A model generated the notes under the pieces. That model searched no databases. It was not told the origin of the DNA and worked only from the letters and a program-made list of their open reading frames with translations. Source: CBDULX01 sp965368175 (lineage in GTDB: Bacteria; Pseudomonadota; Gammaproteobacteria; SZUA-229). From it: a stretch of DNA of 14,846 nt. Of this stretch, positions 1 through 6,186 are shown piece by piece. Location of the stretch: assembly GCA_965368175.1 (NCBI GenBank), contig CBDULX010000059.1:1-14846 (forward strand). Direction: 5' to 3'. Within the stretch, counting starts at the first letter, position 1. Each line of letters begins with the position of its first letter. The translations under genes were made by a program, and so were the position numbers.

Positions 1-53
1 AAACTATAACAGGAAAGCTGTTTATATTGAAAATATGTTTTCGCTCTTAATAA

Positions 54-1100
54 TCAAGGACTTGGATTTGGATACTGAGTATGGATGAGTTCTATAGCCT
101 GCAGTATCTCTTCGCTTAAAGCCTGATCAATACTGGCAATATTAGTTTCAAGCTGTAGCATGGTGGTCGCACCAATAATATTCGCCGTAAGGAATGGCCG
201 AGTGTTTACATAGGCCAGTGCCATTTTGGCAGGATCTAGCCCATGACGCCTGGCAAGATTTACATAGGCCTCAGTAGCACTCACCGCATTCGGGCTAATA
301 TAGCGATTGTAATCCGGATAAAGTGTCAACCGAGCACCTTGAGGCTTCTCTCCATTTAAATATTTACCGGATAAAACACCAAAACCTAAAGGCGAATACG
401 CCAGCAAACCAACCTGCTCTCGTATGGCCACTTCAGCCAGCCCCACTTCAAATGTTCTGTTAAGCAATGAATATGGATTTTGTACTGAGACTACTGATGG
501 CAAATCCAGTTTATCTGCCCATTGCAGAAACTTCATAACCCCCCATGGAGTATCGTTAGAAAGCCCAATATGACGCACCTTCCCCTGTTGTACCAGATCT
601 GCCAGAACAGCGAGAGTTTCTTCTATTTCAATACTGCTATCGTCATCCACATGGTTATAACCCAGTTGACCAAAAAAATTGGTTTTACGATCGGGCCAGT
701 GAAGCTGGTATAAATCCACATAATCGGTTTGTAATCGTTTCAGACTGGCATCGATCGCCGCTTCTATATTTTTTCTGTCCAGGCGACGGCTTTTCTCTTC
801 TCGAATATGAGGTAACCAGTCATCTGATGGACCTGCCACTTTGGTTGCCAGTACCACATCATTGCGCTTACCGGTTTTCTTTAACCAGTTCCCGATATAA
901 GTTTCGGTAAGACCATAGGTTTCAGCTTTTGGTGGTATCGAATAAAGCTCCGCTGTATCGATAAAATTAACACCCTGAGATACCGCATAATCGAGCTGTT
1001 GAAATGCATCCTGCTCGGTATTCTGTTCTCCGAAAGTCATGGTGCCCAGACAAATCACACTGACATCGATATCAGTATTTCCCAGTTTATGGTATTTCAT
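54..1100 (-). CDS. tas: Tas-like NADP(H)-dependent aldo-keto reductase
   Basis: Cytosolic oxidoreductase of the aldo/keto reductase superfamily (TIM barrel), reducing aldehydes or ketones with NADPH; the physiological substrate of Tas proteins is not settled. The 348-residue product matches E. coli Tas along its whole length, including the N-terminal LGTMTFGEQN, the LTETYIGNWL segment, the QNPYSLLNR stretch and the C-terminal GATTM motif. The AKR catalytic tetrad is readable as Asp48, Tyr53, Lys87 and His134 (in LYQLHW). The frame stays open 8 codons upstream to an ATG at 1124, but I chose the ATG at 1100. It follows a good Shine-Dalgarno (AGGAAGG, a few bases upstream) and aligns with the E. 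coli start. It lies 35 nt downstream of the membrane protein gene and may be cotranscribed with it. Identity is confident; substrate unknown. Confidence 0.95.
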   Translation of the reverse strand: MKYHKLGNTDIDVSVICLGTMTFGEQNTEQDAFQQLDYAVSQGVNFIDTAELYSIPPKAETYGLTETYIGNWLKKTGKRNDVVLATKVAGPSDDWLPHIREEKSRRLDRKNIEAAIDASLKRLQTDYVDLYQLHWPDRKTNFFGQLGYNHVDDDSSIEIEETLAVLADLVQQGKVRHIGLSNDTPWGVMKFLQWADKLDLPSVVSVQNPYSLLNRTFEVGLAEVAIREQVGLLAYSPLGFGVLSGKYLNGEKPQGARLTLYPDYNRYISPNAVSATEAYVNLARRHGLDPAKMALAYVNTRPFLTANIIGATTMLQLETNIASIDQALSEEILQAIELIHTQYPNPSP

Positions 1101-1135
1101 TTTCGCCTTCCTACAGATTATCAAGCTGTTACAGA

Positions 1136-1765
1136 TCAGTCTCGTAGTCTAAATAATAACAGGAACTGTAGCAGCAATGATGACAATAAAACCAGCGAGA
1201 AGATAGTTAGCATATGGAACACACTGCCCTGGTTGGCAAACTGAGCCAGCAGAATAATGGTCAGCAGTGCGGGTACAGCATAGAGATTCCACATGATAGA
1301 GGATACCAGCCAGACCGGACCACGTTTGGCCCATTGCTGGCTCCAGTATAAGGCACGGACGGCCATGAGCCAGGCAAGTAACAGTAAACCTGTGGCAATT
1401 ACAGACATTACGCTGGAAGAAAACCAGCTTATCTCGAGCAATAAAATACCCAGAAAAGTCAGATTATAACTGGTGCCGAACACATTGTAATCAATCGCTG
1501 AAGTTACAAGAATAGCGGGTAGTTTCTCGAACAGCACCCCTAGAATTAGCCCACCTGGAATGGCAATGAGCAGTACAGGCATAGACGATGATTGACCAAG
1601 CTGCTGATATGAAACTGTACCCAGTTGCCATAACAACAGCAGCACAGCAGTATGGAACAATGCGGAGAAAACAAACAACCTTAAAGGGTGTGCGGCTATT
1701 TTCCACCACTGACGTGCCAATATACCTCGATGCGCATAATCTTTATGACCTATTGCAAGACACAT
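1136..1765 (-). CDS. Polytopic membrane protein, half-length NnrS-like
   Basis: A 209-residue, very hydrophobic protein with about six predicted membrane spans (roughly residues 30-50, 62-82, 96-116, 118-138, 150-174 and 180-205). It has no signal peptide beyond the first span and a basic N-terminus, so it should sit in the inner membrane. The segment AHPLRLFVFSALF followed by a Leu-rich helix resembles the start of NnrS-family proteins (haem/copper-associated membrane proteins linked to nitric oxide metabolism). The following IPGGLILGVLFEKLPAIL could correspond to the NnrS 'HxHEMLFGFxPAAIAGFLL' region. It lacks those histidines, and NnrS proteins are about twice as long. The family link is therefore a weak inference from memory of the pattern. 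It is followed by tas on the same strand and divergent from the radical SAM gene. The Shine-Dalgarno is modest (AGGG upstream of the ATG). Confidence 0.75.
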   Translation of the reverse strand: MCLAIGHKDYAHRGILARQWWKIAAHPLRLFVFSALFHTAVLLLLWQLGTVSYQQLGQSSSMPVLLIAIPGGLILGVLFEKLPAILVTSAIDYNVFGTSYNLTFLGILLLEISWFSSSVMSVIATGLLLLAWLMAVRALYWSQQWAKRGPVWLVSSIMWNLYAVPALLTIILLAQFANQGSVFHMLTIFSLVLLSSLLLQFLLLFRLRD

Positions 1766-1816
1766 ACTGATACCCTGTATTTTAATTTAGTCTTTCACAA
1801 GCACGGTGGAGTGTAT

Positions 1817-1829
1817 GTGATTTAATCAC
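1817..1829. promoter_or_regulatory. Palindrome between divergent genes, possible operator
   Basis: GTGATTTAATCAC is a perfect 5-bp inverted repeat around a 3-nt centre, lying in the 151-bp divergent region between the membrane protein gene and the radical SAM gene. With flanking bases (TGTGA, 5 nt, TCACT) it recalls CRP/FNR-type half-sites, but the spacing is one short of the CRP consensus and the FNR half-site TTGAT is not matched. It could be an operator for either gene, or chance in AT-rich DNA. Confidence 0.25.
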
Positions 1830-1916
1830 TTAGGTAGTGTTTGCTATATAGGCAGCCACCCTATTTTTTATAAATAAGGTAAAATAAACCCGCTTCGTTC
1901 TGACCGACTCTAATCC

Positions 1917-3422
1917 ATGTCTTCTATATTACTGACCACCTTAAATGCCCGTTACATCCATTCCTCCCTCGGATTACGTTACCTTATGGCAAATATGGGG
2001 CTACTTAAGAAAGATACCCGGCTACTTGAATACAATATCAGCAGCCGACCAATAGATATAGTAGAAGACCTGCTTAGCCATAAACCTGAAATTATCGGCT
2101 TTGGTATCTATATCTGGAATGTTGAAGCCTGTACCCAGGTGATTATGTTACTCAAAGCCGTGGCGCCAGAGGTAACAGTTGTCGTTGGCGGCCCTGAAGT
2201 GAGCTACGAATACGATGATCAGGCCATAATCCAGGCGGCAGACTACCTGATCACCGGCCAGGCCGATAAGGCCTTTGCTGAATTGTGTGAAAACATACTC
2301 GACCGTAAACCCATACTGCAGAAAGTTATTCACCCACTACCATTTAAGCTGGATGATATAGCCTTACCTTATCAATACTACAGCGATGAAGATATTGCCC
2401 ACCGCATCATTTATGTAGAAGCCTCAAGGGGTTGCCCATTCAAGTGTGAGTTCTGTCTGTCAGCACTGGATAAAACCGTATCACCCTTCAATCTGGATGC
2501 ATTCCTGGAACAGATGCAACAACTCTATGATCGCGGAGTACGCCACTTCAAGTTTGTCGATCGCACTTTTAATCTCAAAGTGGATACCAGTATTCGTATT
2601 ATGGAATTCTTTCTGAAGCGGATGGACGAGAACCTGTTTCTGCATTTCGAACTGATTCCCGATCATTTACCAGAACGACTCAAATCCGTCATTGCCCAGT
2701 TCCCCGAACACAGCCTGCAATTTGAAATAGGTATCCAGAGTCTGAACACGGAAGTTCAACAACTTATTAGTCGTAAGCAGAATACGGAAAAAACTCGACA
2801 GAACCTGCAATGGATCACCAGCAATAGCCAGGCACATATTCATGCTGACCTGATTATTGGTCTGCCAGGCGAAGATATCGAAAGTTTCGCCAGTGGGCTG
2901 AACCAGCTCTATGCCATGAACCCCCATGAAATACAGGTGGGTATACTGAAACGCCTGAAGGGCACGCCTATTATACGACACACCAGTGTCTGTGATATTC
3001 GATACAGCCCTTTACCGCCGTTCAATATTCTGAGCAATGGCCTGATCGATTTCCCAACTATGCAACGGCTGAGTCGCTTTGCACGCTACTGGGATATGAT
3101 CATTAACTCTGGACGTTTTAAATACAGCAAACACCTGTTACTGGGCGATAGCCCATTCGAGAATTTTCTGGCCCTTAACGACTGGTTATACGAACAAACC
3201 GGACAAACCCATAAAATTTCACTCAACCGTTTGTTCAATCTGATTTATCAGGCCTTAACTGAATTATTCATACTGGATATAGATTCAGTAAACGAATGTT
3301 TAATGCAGGACTTCCAGGCATCAGGACTCAAAGGCCAACCTGGATTTATGAAACAGCAGCAGAAGCTTAATAAACGAACCGAACAGAGAACGGTATTACG
3401 TCAAAAACGCCATATTAGTTAG
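1917..3422 (+). CDS. Cobalamin-binding-domain radical SAM protein (DUF4080 type)
   Basis: Predicted cytosolic iron-sulphur enzyme of 501 residues. The N-terminal ~135 residues form a Rossmann-like B12-binding-type domain, with the family signature LNARYIHSSLGLRYL at residues 9-23, then GFGIYIWN and VVVGGPEVS. The usual base-on DxHxxG cobalamin motif is not visible. The radical SAM core follows, with its 4Fe-4S ligands in CPFKCEFC (Cys173, Cys177, Cys180) after EASRG, then a barrel with HADLIIGLPGED. The C-terminal ~150 residues fit the DUF4080 region found in this group. The architecture is that of class B-like, cobalamin-associated radical SAM proteins, but the substrate of the DUF4080 group is unknown to me. 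It stands alone as a rightward gene. The start is the only sensible ATG, without a strong Shine-Dalgarno. The extreme C-terminus is basic and Gln/Lys-rich. Confidence 0.92.
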   Translation: MSSILLTTLNARYIHSSLGLRYLMANMGLLKKDTRLLEYNISSRPIDIVEDLLSHKPEIIGFGIYIWNVEACTQVIMLLKAVAPEVTVVVGGPEVSYEYDDQAIIQAADYLITGQADKAFAELCENILDRKPILQKVIHPLPFKLDDIALPYQYYSDEDIAHRIIYVEASRGCPFKCEFCLSALDKTVSPFNLDAFLEQMQQLYDRGVRHFKFVDRTFNLKVDTSIRIMEFFLKRMDENLFLHFELIPDHLPERLKSVIAQFPEHSLQFEIGIQSLNTEVQQLISRKQNTEKTRQNLQWITSNSQAHIHADLIIGLPGEDIESFASGLNQLYAMNPHEIQVGILKRLKGTPIIRHTSVCDIRYSPLPPFNILSNGLIDFPTMQRLSRFARYWDMIINSGRFKYSKHLLLGDSPFENFLALNDWLYEQTGQTHKISLNRLFNLIYQALTELFILDIDSVNECLMQDFQASGLKGQPGFMKQQQKLNKRTEQRTVLRQKRHIS

Positions 3423-3516
3423 AGCAGGGATATTAGTTTCGAATTAATCTGACACATTACCAAATAGTATCGGAGCTGATCAGACAGTTTAGCCTGAAGA
3501 TAAAAGTATTAAAATA

Positions 3517-3666
3517 CCTGTCGCAAAGACGCTAAGACGCAAAATTTTTAATATTAAGGACAGATCGTGTTATAGGTGGTGTACCTTTATAAACAAAAAA
3601 TACACATAAAGGCCATCTACAAATAACATTTAGGATTTCTTTGCGCCTTAGTGTCTTTGCGACAGG
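3517..3666. repeat. ~150 bp element bounded by 27-bp inverted repeats
   Basis: The left arm, 3517-3543 (CCTGTCGCAAAGACGCTAAG...), and the right arm, 3640-3666, are reverse complements with 25 of 27 positions matching. Each arm is internally built of 8-nt units: GCAAAGAC, GCTAAGAC, GCAAAATT on the left, and the same pattern read on the other strand on the right. Inside lies a second hairpin, CCTTTAT at 3584-3590 and ATAAAGG at 3606-3612. The insert is AT-rich and codes for nothing. The whole could extrude as a cruciform or fold as a long RNA hairpin. From memory, arms of the 'CGCAAAGACGC(T/A)AAG' type recur in intergenic DNA of many unrelated bacteria. That suggests a known but poorly explained miniature repeat rather than a gene. 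No target-site duplication is evident. Confidence 0.85.
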
Positions 3667-3819
3667 ATGTTTGGTTGTTTTTATTACAGCTGCTTTTGAC
3701 TAACTTAAACCATTGCAAACTGTTAGATGATATCAAAATGAGTTCATCGATCTGTCAGATGAAGTCTGAGCCAGTATAGATCAGGAAACCTATAATCAAG
3801 TCGTGATTATTTTATACTA

Positions 3820-3854
3820 GCAGCCTGCTACAACCAGACTTAATCTGAGATTCC
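3820..3854. repeat. Dispersed ~35-nt repeat, copy A
   Basis: It matches copy B (6052-6086) at 28 of 35 positions, sharing GCAGCCT, TACAACCAGA and TTAATC. It ends 4 nt before the stop codon of the leftward small-protein gene. Unlike B it has lost the pairing ends, but it carries a different palindrome (TAGCAGCCTGCTA, 3818-3830). A short upstream block, CAGGAAACCT, resembles the CAGGAAAAATCT that precedes copy B. Confidence 0.5.
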
Positions 3855-3858
3855 CGGG

Positions 3859-4200
3859 TTACATATCAACAGGCAGATAAAAGAATACAAACCGGCCCTG
3901 TTCGATATCAATTTTCAGCGTTGCGCCATGATACAGACCATAATCGACGTAGCCGGGTATCGCACTGTTTTCGTGACATTCACTGGAATGCTGGGGTGAT
4001 TCAAAATCACGATCCTGATCGTACCATGATATCAGCATATAATCCCCAAGTCGTTTTTCAGCCTCAGCATTAGCCACTTGAGTTGCCGCCAGATAATCTA
4101 GCAACGGATGTTCAGGATTGATCTCAACAATAGTTACACCGGTATAATCAGGTGGCTCAGGTATTGAACAGGTGGGAGGGTTGATTTCTTTAGGGCTCAT
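3859..4200 (-). CDS. Small acidic protein, unknown function (AF1514-like?)
   Basis: A 113-residue soluble protein with no signal peptide or membrane span. Its readable parts are a Pro-rich N-terminus, an INPEHPLLDYLAAT segment, a helix (QVANAEAEKRLGD), then LISWYDQDRDFESPQH, a His/Cys pair in SECHENS, and a C-terminal strand region ending GRFVFFYLPV. The layout 'helix, then LxSWYD, then Cys, then GY/xYG, then xxIDIxxGxFVFxY' reminds me of small proteins annotated AF1514-family/DUF5619, but this is recollection, not a search. It is the last gene of a tight leftward operon, 2 nt after the stop of the membrane protein gene, so its translation is probably coupled to that gene. No independent Shine-Dalgarno stands out. 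The function is unknown. The operon suggests work with the membrane protein or the methyltransferase. Confidence 0.8.
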   Translation of the reverse strand: MSPKEINPPTCSIPEPPDYTGVTIVEINPEHPLLDYLAATQVANAEAEKRLGDYMLISWYDQDRDFESPQHSSECHENSAIPGYVDYGLYHGATLKIDIEQGRFVFFYLPVDM

Positions 4201-4202
4201 GG

Positions 4203-5039
4203 TTAGAAACTCATTACACGTTTAATCAGTTTAATCGCGAGCCACAAAAACAGCAACGGGAACAGCAGTGTCTGAATAACGAACACCACGATTATGTTTA
4301 AAGTATATTCGCTGATTTCTGCAGCCTTGTGCTTAAAAGCATCCAGCTTACCCTGGATTTCCATTGAGCTGGTCGCCGACTGATACAGGGTTTGCAGTCG
4401 CCCCATGAAAGACTGATCTGAGGCCAGTGGTTTCGCGTCATTGTCCTCCTGGCTTATCTTATCGAGATTAACAGTAGCCTGCTCCAGCATCTGTGACGAA
4501 GCTTCATACTGAGGTTGTAAAAATACCCGGTAAATACCTTCATTGATTATGGCAATCACCGGGACAGTAAAACGGATGATAACCAGTACCAGCGCAAGTT
4601 TGTAAAAGGCCAGACGAATAGCAGGCGATAGACCATTCTGTCTATAATATATAAACAGGGCAAGTATCAATGACAGTGACACCAGCACACTGAACCATTG
4701 CCAGGATGTCATCTGCAATAAGATCCGTTGCACACCCAACGAAGCGCCACTGGCCATGACCACCCAGGAGAATCGCTCGACCAGGTCGTTAATCGGGTCA
4801 AGAATCTGACCGGGGGTAAAAGTCACTCCCACACCTACCGGTTCGATAGCAACTTCGGTGCCCTGTGCGACAGAGATTACCGCATTCAATCCTCGAGCGA
4901 TGCCGTAGGTAATCAGCGCTCGCTTGAGCCCCTGTTCGGTATAATTCTCACCAATTTTATCCACCCAGTTTAGCTGGGCAGCCAGGATCACCAACAGCGT
5001 AAAGCTAACAATAATGCTATTTTTAACGATTTTATTCAT
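4203..5039 (-). CDS. Inner membrane protein of unknown function
   Basis: 278 residues. The N-terminal hydrophobic segment (about 8-26) is a signal anchor or first span. It is followed by a ~80-residue non-membrane region containing AQGTEVAIEPVGVGVTFTPG, which looks like a conserved folded stretch. Further spans appear near 113-132 (WFSVLVSLSLILALFIYY) and 145-168, with a polar, charged region around 178-235 that may be helical, and a last span at 246-270 ending in basic residues. The odd number of strong spans leaves the topology open. I do not recognise a family. The gene starts 3 nt after the methyltransferase stop and ends 2 nt before the small-protein gene. The spacing implies one transcript and possible translational coupling. 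The hydrophilic middle could be the exposed working part, but that is inference. Confidence 0.85.
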   Translation of the reverse strand: MNKIVKNSIIVSFTLLVILAAQLNWVDKIGENYTEQGLKRALITYGIARGLNAVISVAQGTEVAIEPVGVGVTFTPGQILDPINDLVERFSWVVMASGASLGVQRILLQMTSWQWFSVLVSLSLILALFIYYRQNGLSPAIRLAFYKLALVLVIIRFTVPVIAIINEGIYRVFLQPQYEASSQMLEQATVNLDKISQEDNDAKPLASDQSFMGRLQTLYQSATSSMEIQGKLDAFKHKAAEISEYTLNIIVVFVIQTLLFPLLFLWLAIKLIKRVMSF

Positions 5040-5042
5040 GAA

Positions 5043-5870
5043 TTAATGATCATTGGCTTTTTGGCCTATGGCAAGTATTACTTCGGTTTCCATCCAGACT
5101 TTAGCATCTTTTAACAATTCTGTAATTTCATTAAAATGTTGATGCTTGAACTGTTCCTGCTGCTCCTCCGTAAGCTGATTAAGTAAACCACGATAACCGG
5201 CATTCCAGACCACGTCCCACCACTGTTGTGGCTGCTCTATATCATAACCCAGTGGAATATGGTGATACTGTATAGTGCCCAGACCCACAGATTCAAACAA
5301 AGCAGAAATATTGTCAGGCGTCGCCAGCCGTTTCCAGGACAGGTCAGGAACTTCCATACCAAATGACTGATAACGATCCAGAAAAATTTGTGCAAATGGA
5401 TCAAACGCATTTCCGGTAAAGCTGGTGATCGCAACACGACCACCGGGTTTTACTGTGGCTACGATATTGGATAATGCTGTCTGCATGTCTTCCAGAAAAA
5501 AAAGTCCGAAACTACTGGTCGCTACATCGAAACTGTTTTTTGCAAGGTCCAGGTAATCCAGATCCATCTGCATAAACTCAGTATTTGAGAGACCTTTCTG
5601 TGCCGCCTTTTCCCTGGCCCTTGCGAGCATACCTGAAGACAGATCAATACCAGTAACTTTGCCTCGTGGTAACAGTTCGGCCGCCGCCAGCGCTACCATA
5701 CCTGTACCAGTGCATACATCTAACAAATGAAGGTCATCTTCAAGTTTTAATTGCTGCATAATATTTGCAGCCGTTTCCGGAAAAAAAGACAACGAGGGGT
5801 GATCGTAGCCAGCTGCAACGGTATCAAAAGCATGCTGTATAATCTGTTTGTACTGATGTGTCGATTCCAT
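5043..5870 (-). CDS. Class I SAM-dependent methyltransferase
   Basis: A 275-residue soluble methyltransferase with a seven-strand Rossmann fold. Motif I is LLDVCTGTGMVALAAAELL (about residues 48-66) and binds S-adenosylmethionine. The acidic end of strand 2 is VTGIDLSSGML (Asp in GID), and motif II/III regions are FMQMDLDYLDL and FDVATSSFGLFFLEDM. The DVCTGTG-type motif I and the N-terminal AFDTVAAGYD box resemble UbiE/COQ5-like small-molecule methyltransferases, but the rest is not diagnostic and the substrate is unknown. First gene of a three-gene leftward operon. Its start is supported by AGGGA just upstream of the ATG. The downstream partners suggest a membrane-linked task, possibly modification of a lipid or quinone-like compound, which is speculation. 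Confidence 0.92.
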   Translation of the reverse strand: MESTHQYKQIIQHAFDTVAAGYDHPSLSFFPETAANIMQQLKLEDDLHLLDVCTGTGMVALAAAELLPRGKVTGIDLSSGMLARAREKAAQKGLSNTEFMQMDLDYLDLAKNSFDVATSSFGLFFLEDMQTALSNIVATVKPGGRVAITSFTGNAFDPFAQIFLDRYQSFGMEVPDLSWKRLATPDNISALFESVGLGTIQYHHIPLGYDIEQPQQWWDVVWNAGYRGLLNQLTEEQQEQFKHQHFNEITELLKDAKVWMETEVILAIGQKANDH

Positions 5871-6186
5871 GTTTTTCCCTGGTCATTTAAATGCGTTAAC
5901 AGATTCTATATATTTCAATTTAAACAAAAAACGTGTTTAAGCCTAACCACACAAAGTAACTATATCAGGATAAAATATCAATAGCCAAATCACCTGTTTA
6001 TACCCACTGTGTTACAGTTTACTTTCCAGGAAAAATCTAAACACTTTTATCGCAGCCTATTACAACCAGAGTTAATCAGAGGCTGCTTAAATACTTCTTA
6101 ATAAAACATCAGTATATTTTTTGCGATATGTTTTTCATTTGCTCGGTAAAAAATAGAACCAGAGAAATCAGCAAACCTTAATAACT
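5871..6186. other. Intergenic region, operon promoter side
   Basis: 316 bp, very AT-rich, between the end of dbpA and the start of the leftward methyltransferase operon. It must contain the operon promoter (no clear -35/-10 pair could be picked with confidence) and the 3' end of the dbpA transcript. It carries copy B of the dispersed repeat. Nothing in it looks coding. Confidence 0.6.
6052..6086. repeat. Dispersed ~35-nt repeat, copy B, with hairpin ends
   Basis: GCAGCCT (6052-6058) and AGGCTGC (6080-6086) are perfect 7-bp complements flanking a 21-nt loop. The sequence matches copy A at 28 of 35 positions, and its right half, AGAGTTAATCAGAGGCT, matches copy C at 16 of 17. It is preceded by GGAAAAATCT (6029-6038), also found before copy C. 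It lies about 100 nt past the dbpA stop codon and could be a transcript-end hairpin without a U-tract, or a REP-like element. Confidence 0.55.

Larger units (their letters stand above)
3423..3858. other. Gene-free region between convergent genes
   Basis: 436 bp between the 3' ends of the radical SAM gene and the small-protein gene, with no credible reading frame. It contains the 27-bp inverted-repeat element (3517-3666), an AT-rich 7-bp hairpin with a 5-nt loop (ATAATCA/TGATTAT, 3792-3810) followed by TTTAT, a 13-nt palindrome (3818-3830) and one copy of the dispersed ~35-nt repeat (3820-3854). The 3792-3810 hairpin might act as a weak rightward terminator, but the stem is poor in G+C. No strong terminator directly follows the radical SAM stop codon. 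Confidence 0.7.

Noticed and set aside
8..22. Small hairpin AACAG/CTGTT after tas as a terminator
   Set aside because: Only 5 bp of stem and no real T-run on the leftward strand.
1101..1124. Eight-codon N-terminal extension of tas to an earlier ATG
   Set aside because: The AGGAAGG ribosome binding site falls inside it, and the E. coli Tas N-terminus aligns with the later ATG.
3517..3666. CRISPR-like array suggested by the regular 8-nt units
   Set aside because: The units are contiguous with no spacers, the arms are inverted rather than direct, and no cas gene is present.
1136..5870. A single biosynthetic cluster joining the reductase, radical SAM enzyme and methyltransferase
   Set aside because: The genes lie in three separate transcription units of opposite orientation with long gaps, and tas is a housekeeping-type homologue; nothing ties them to one pathway.
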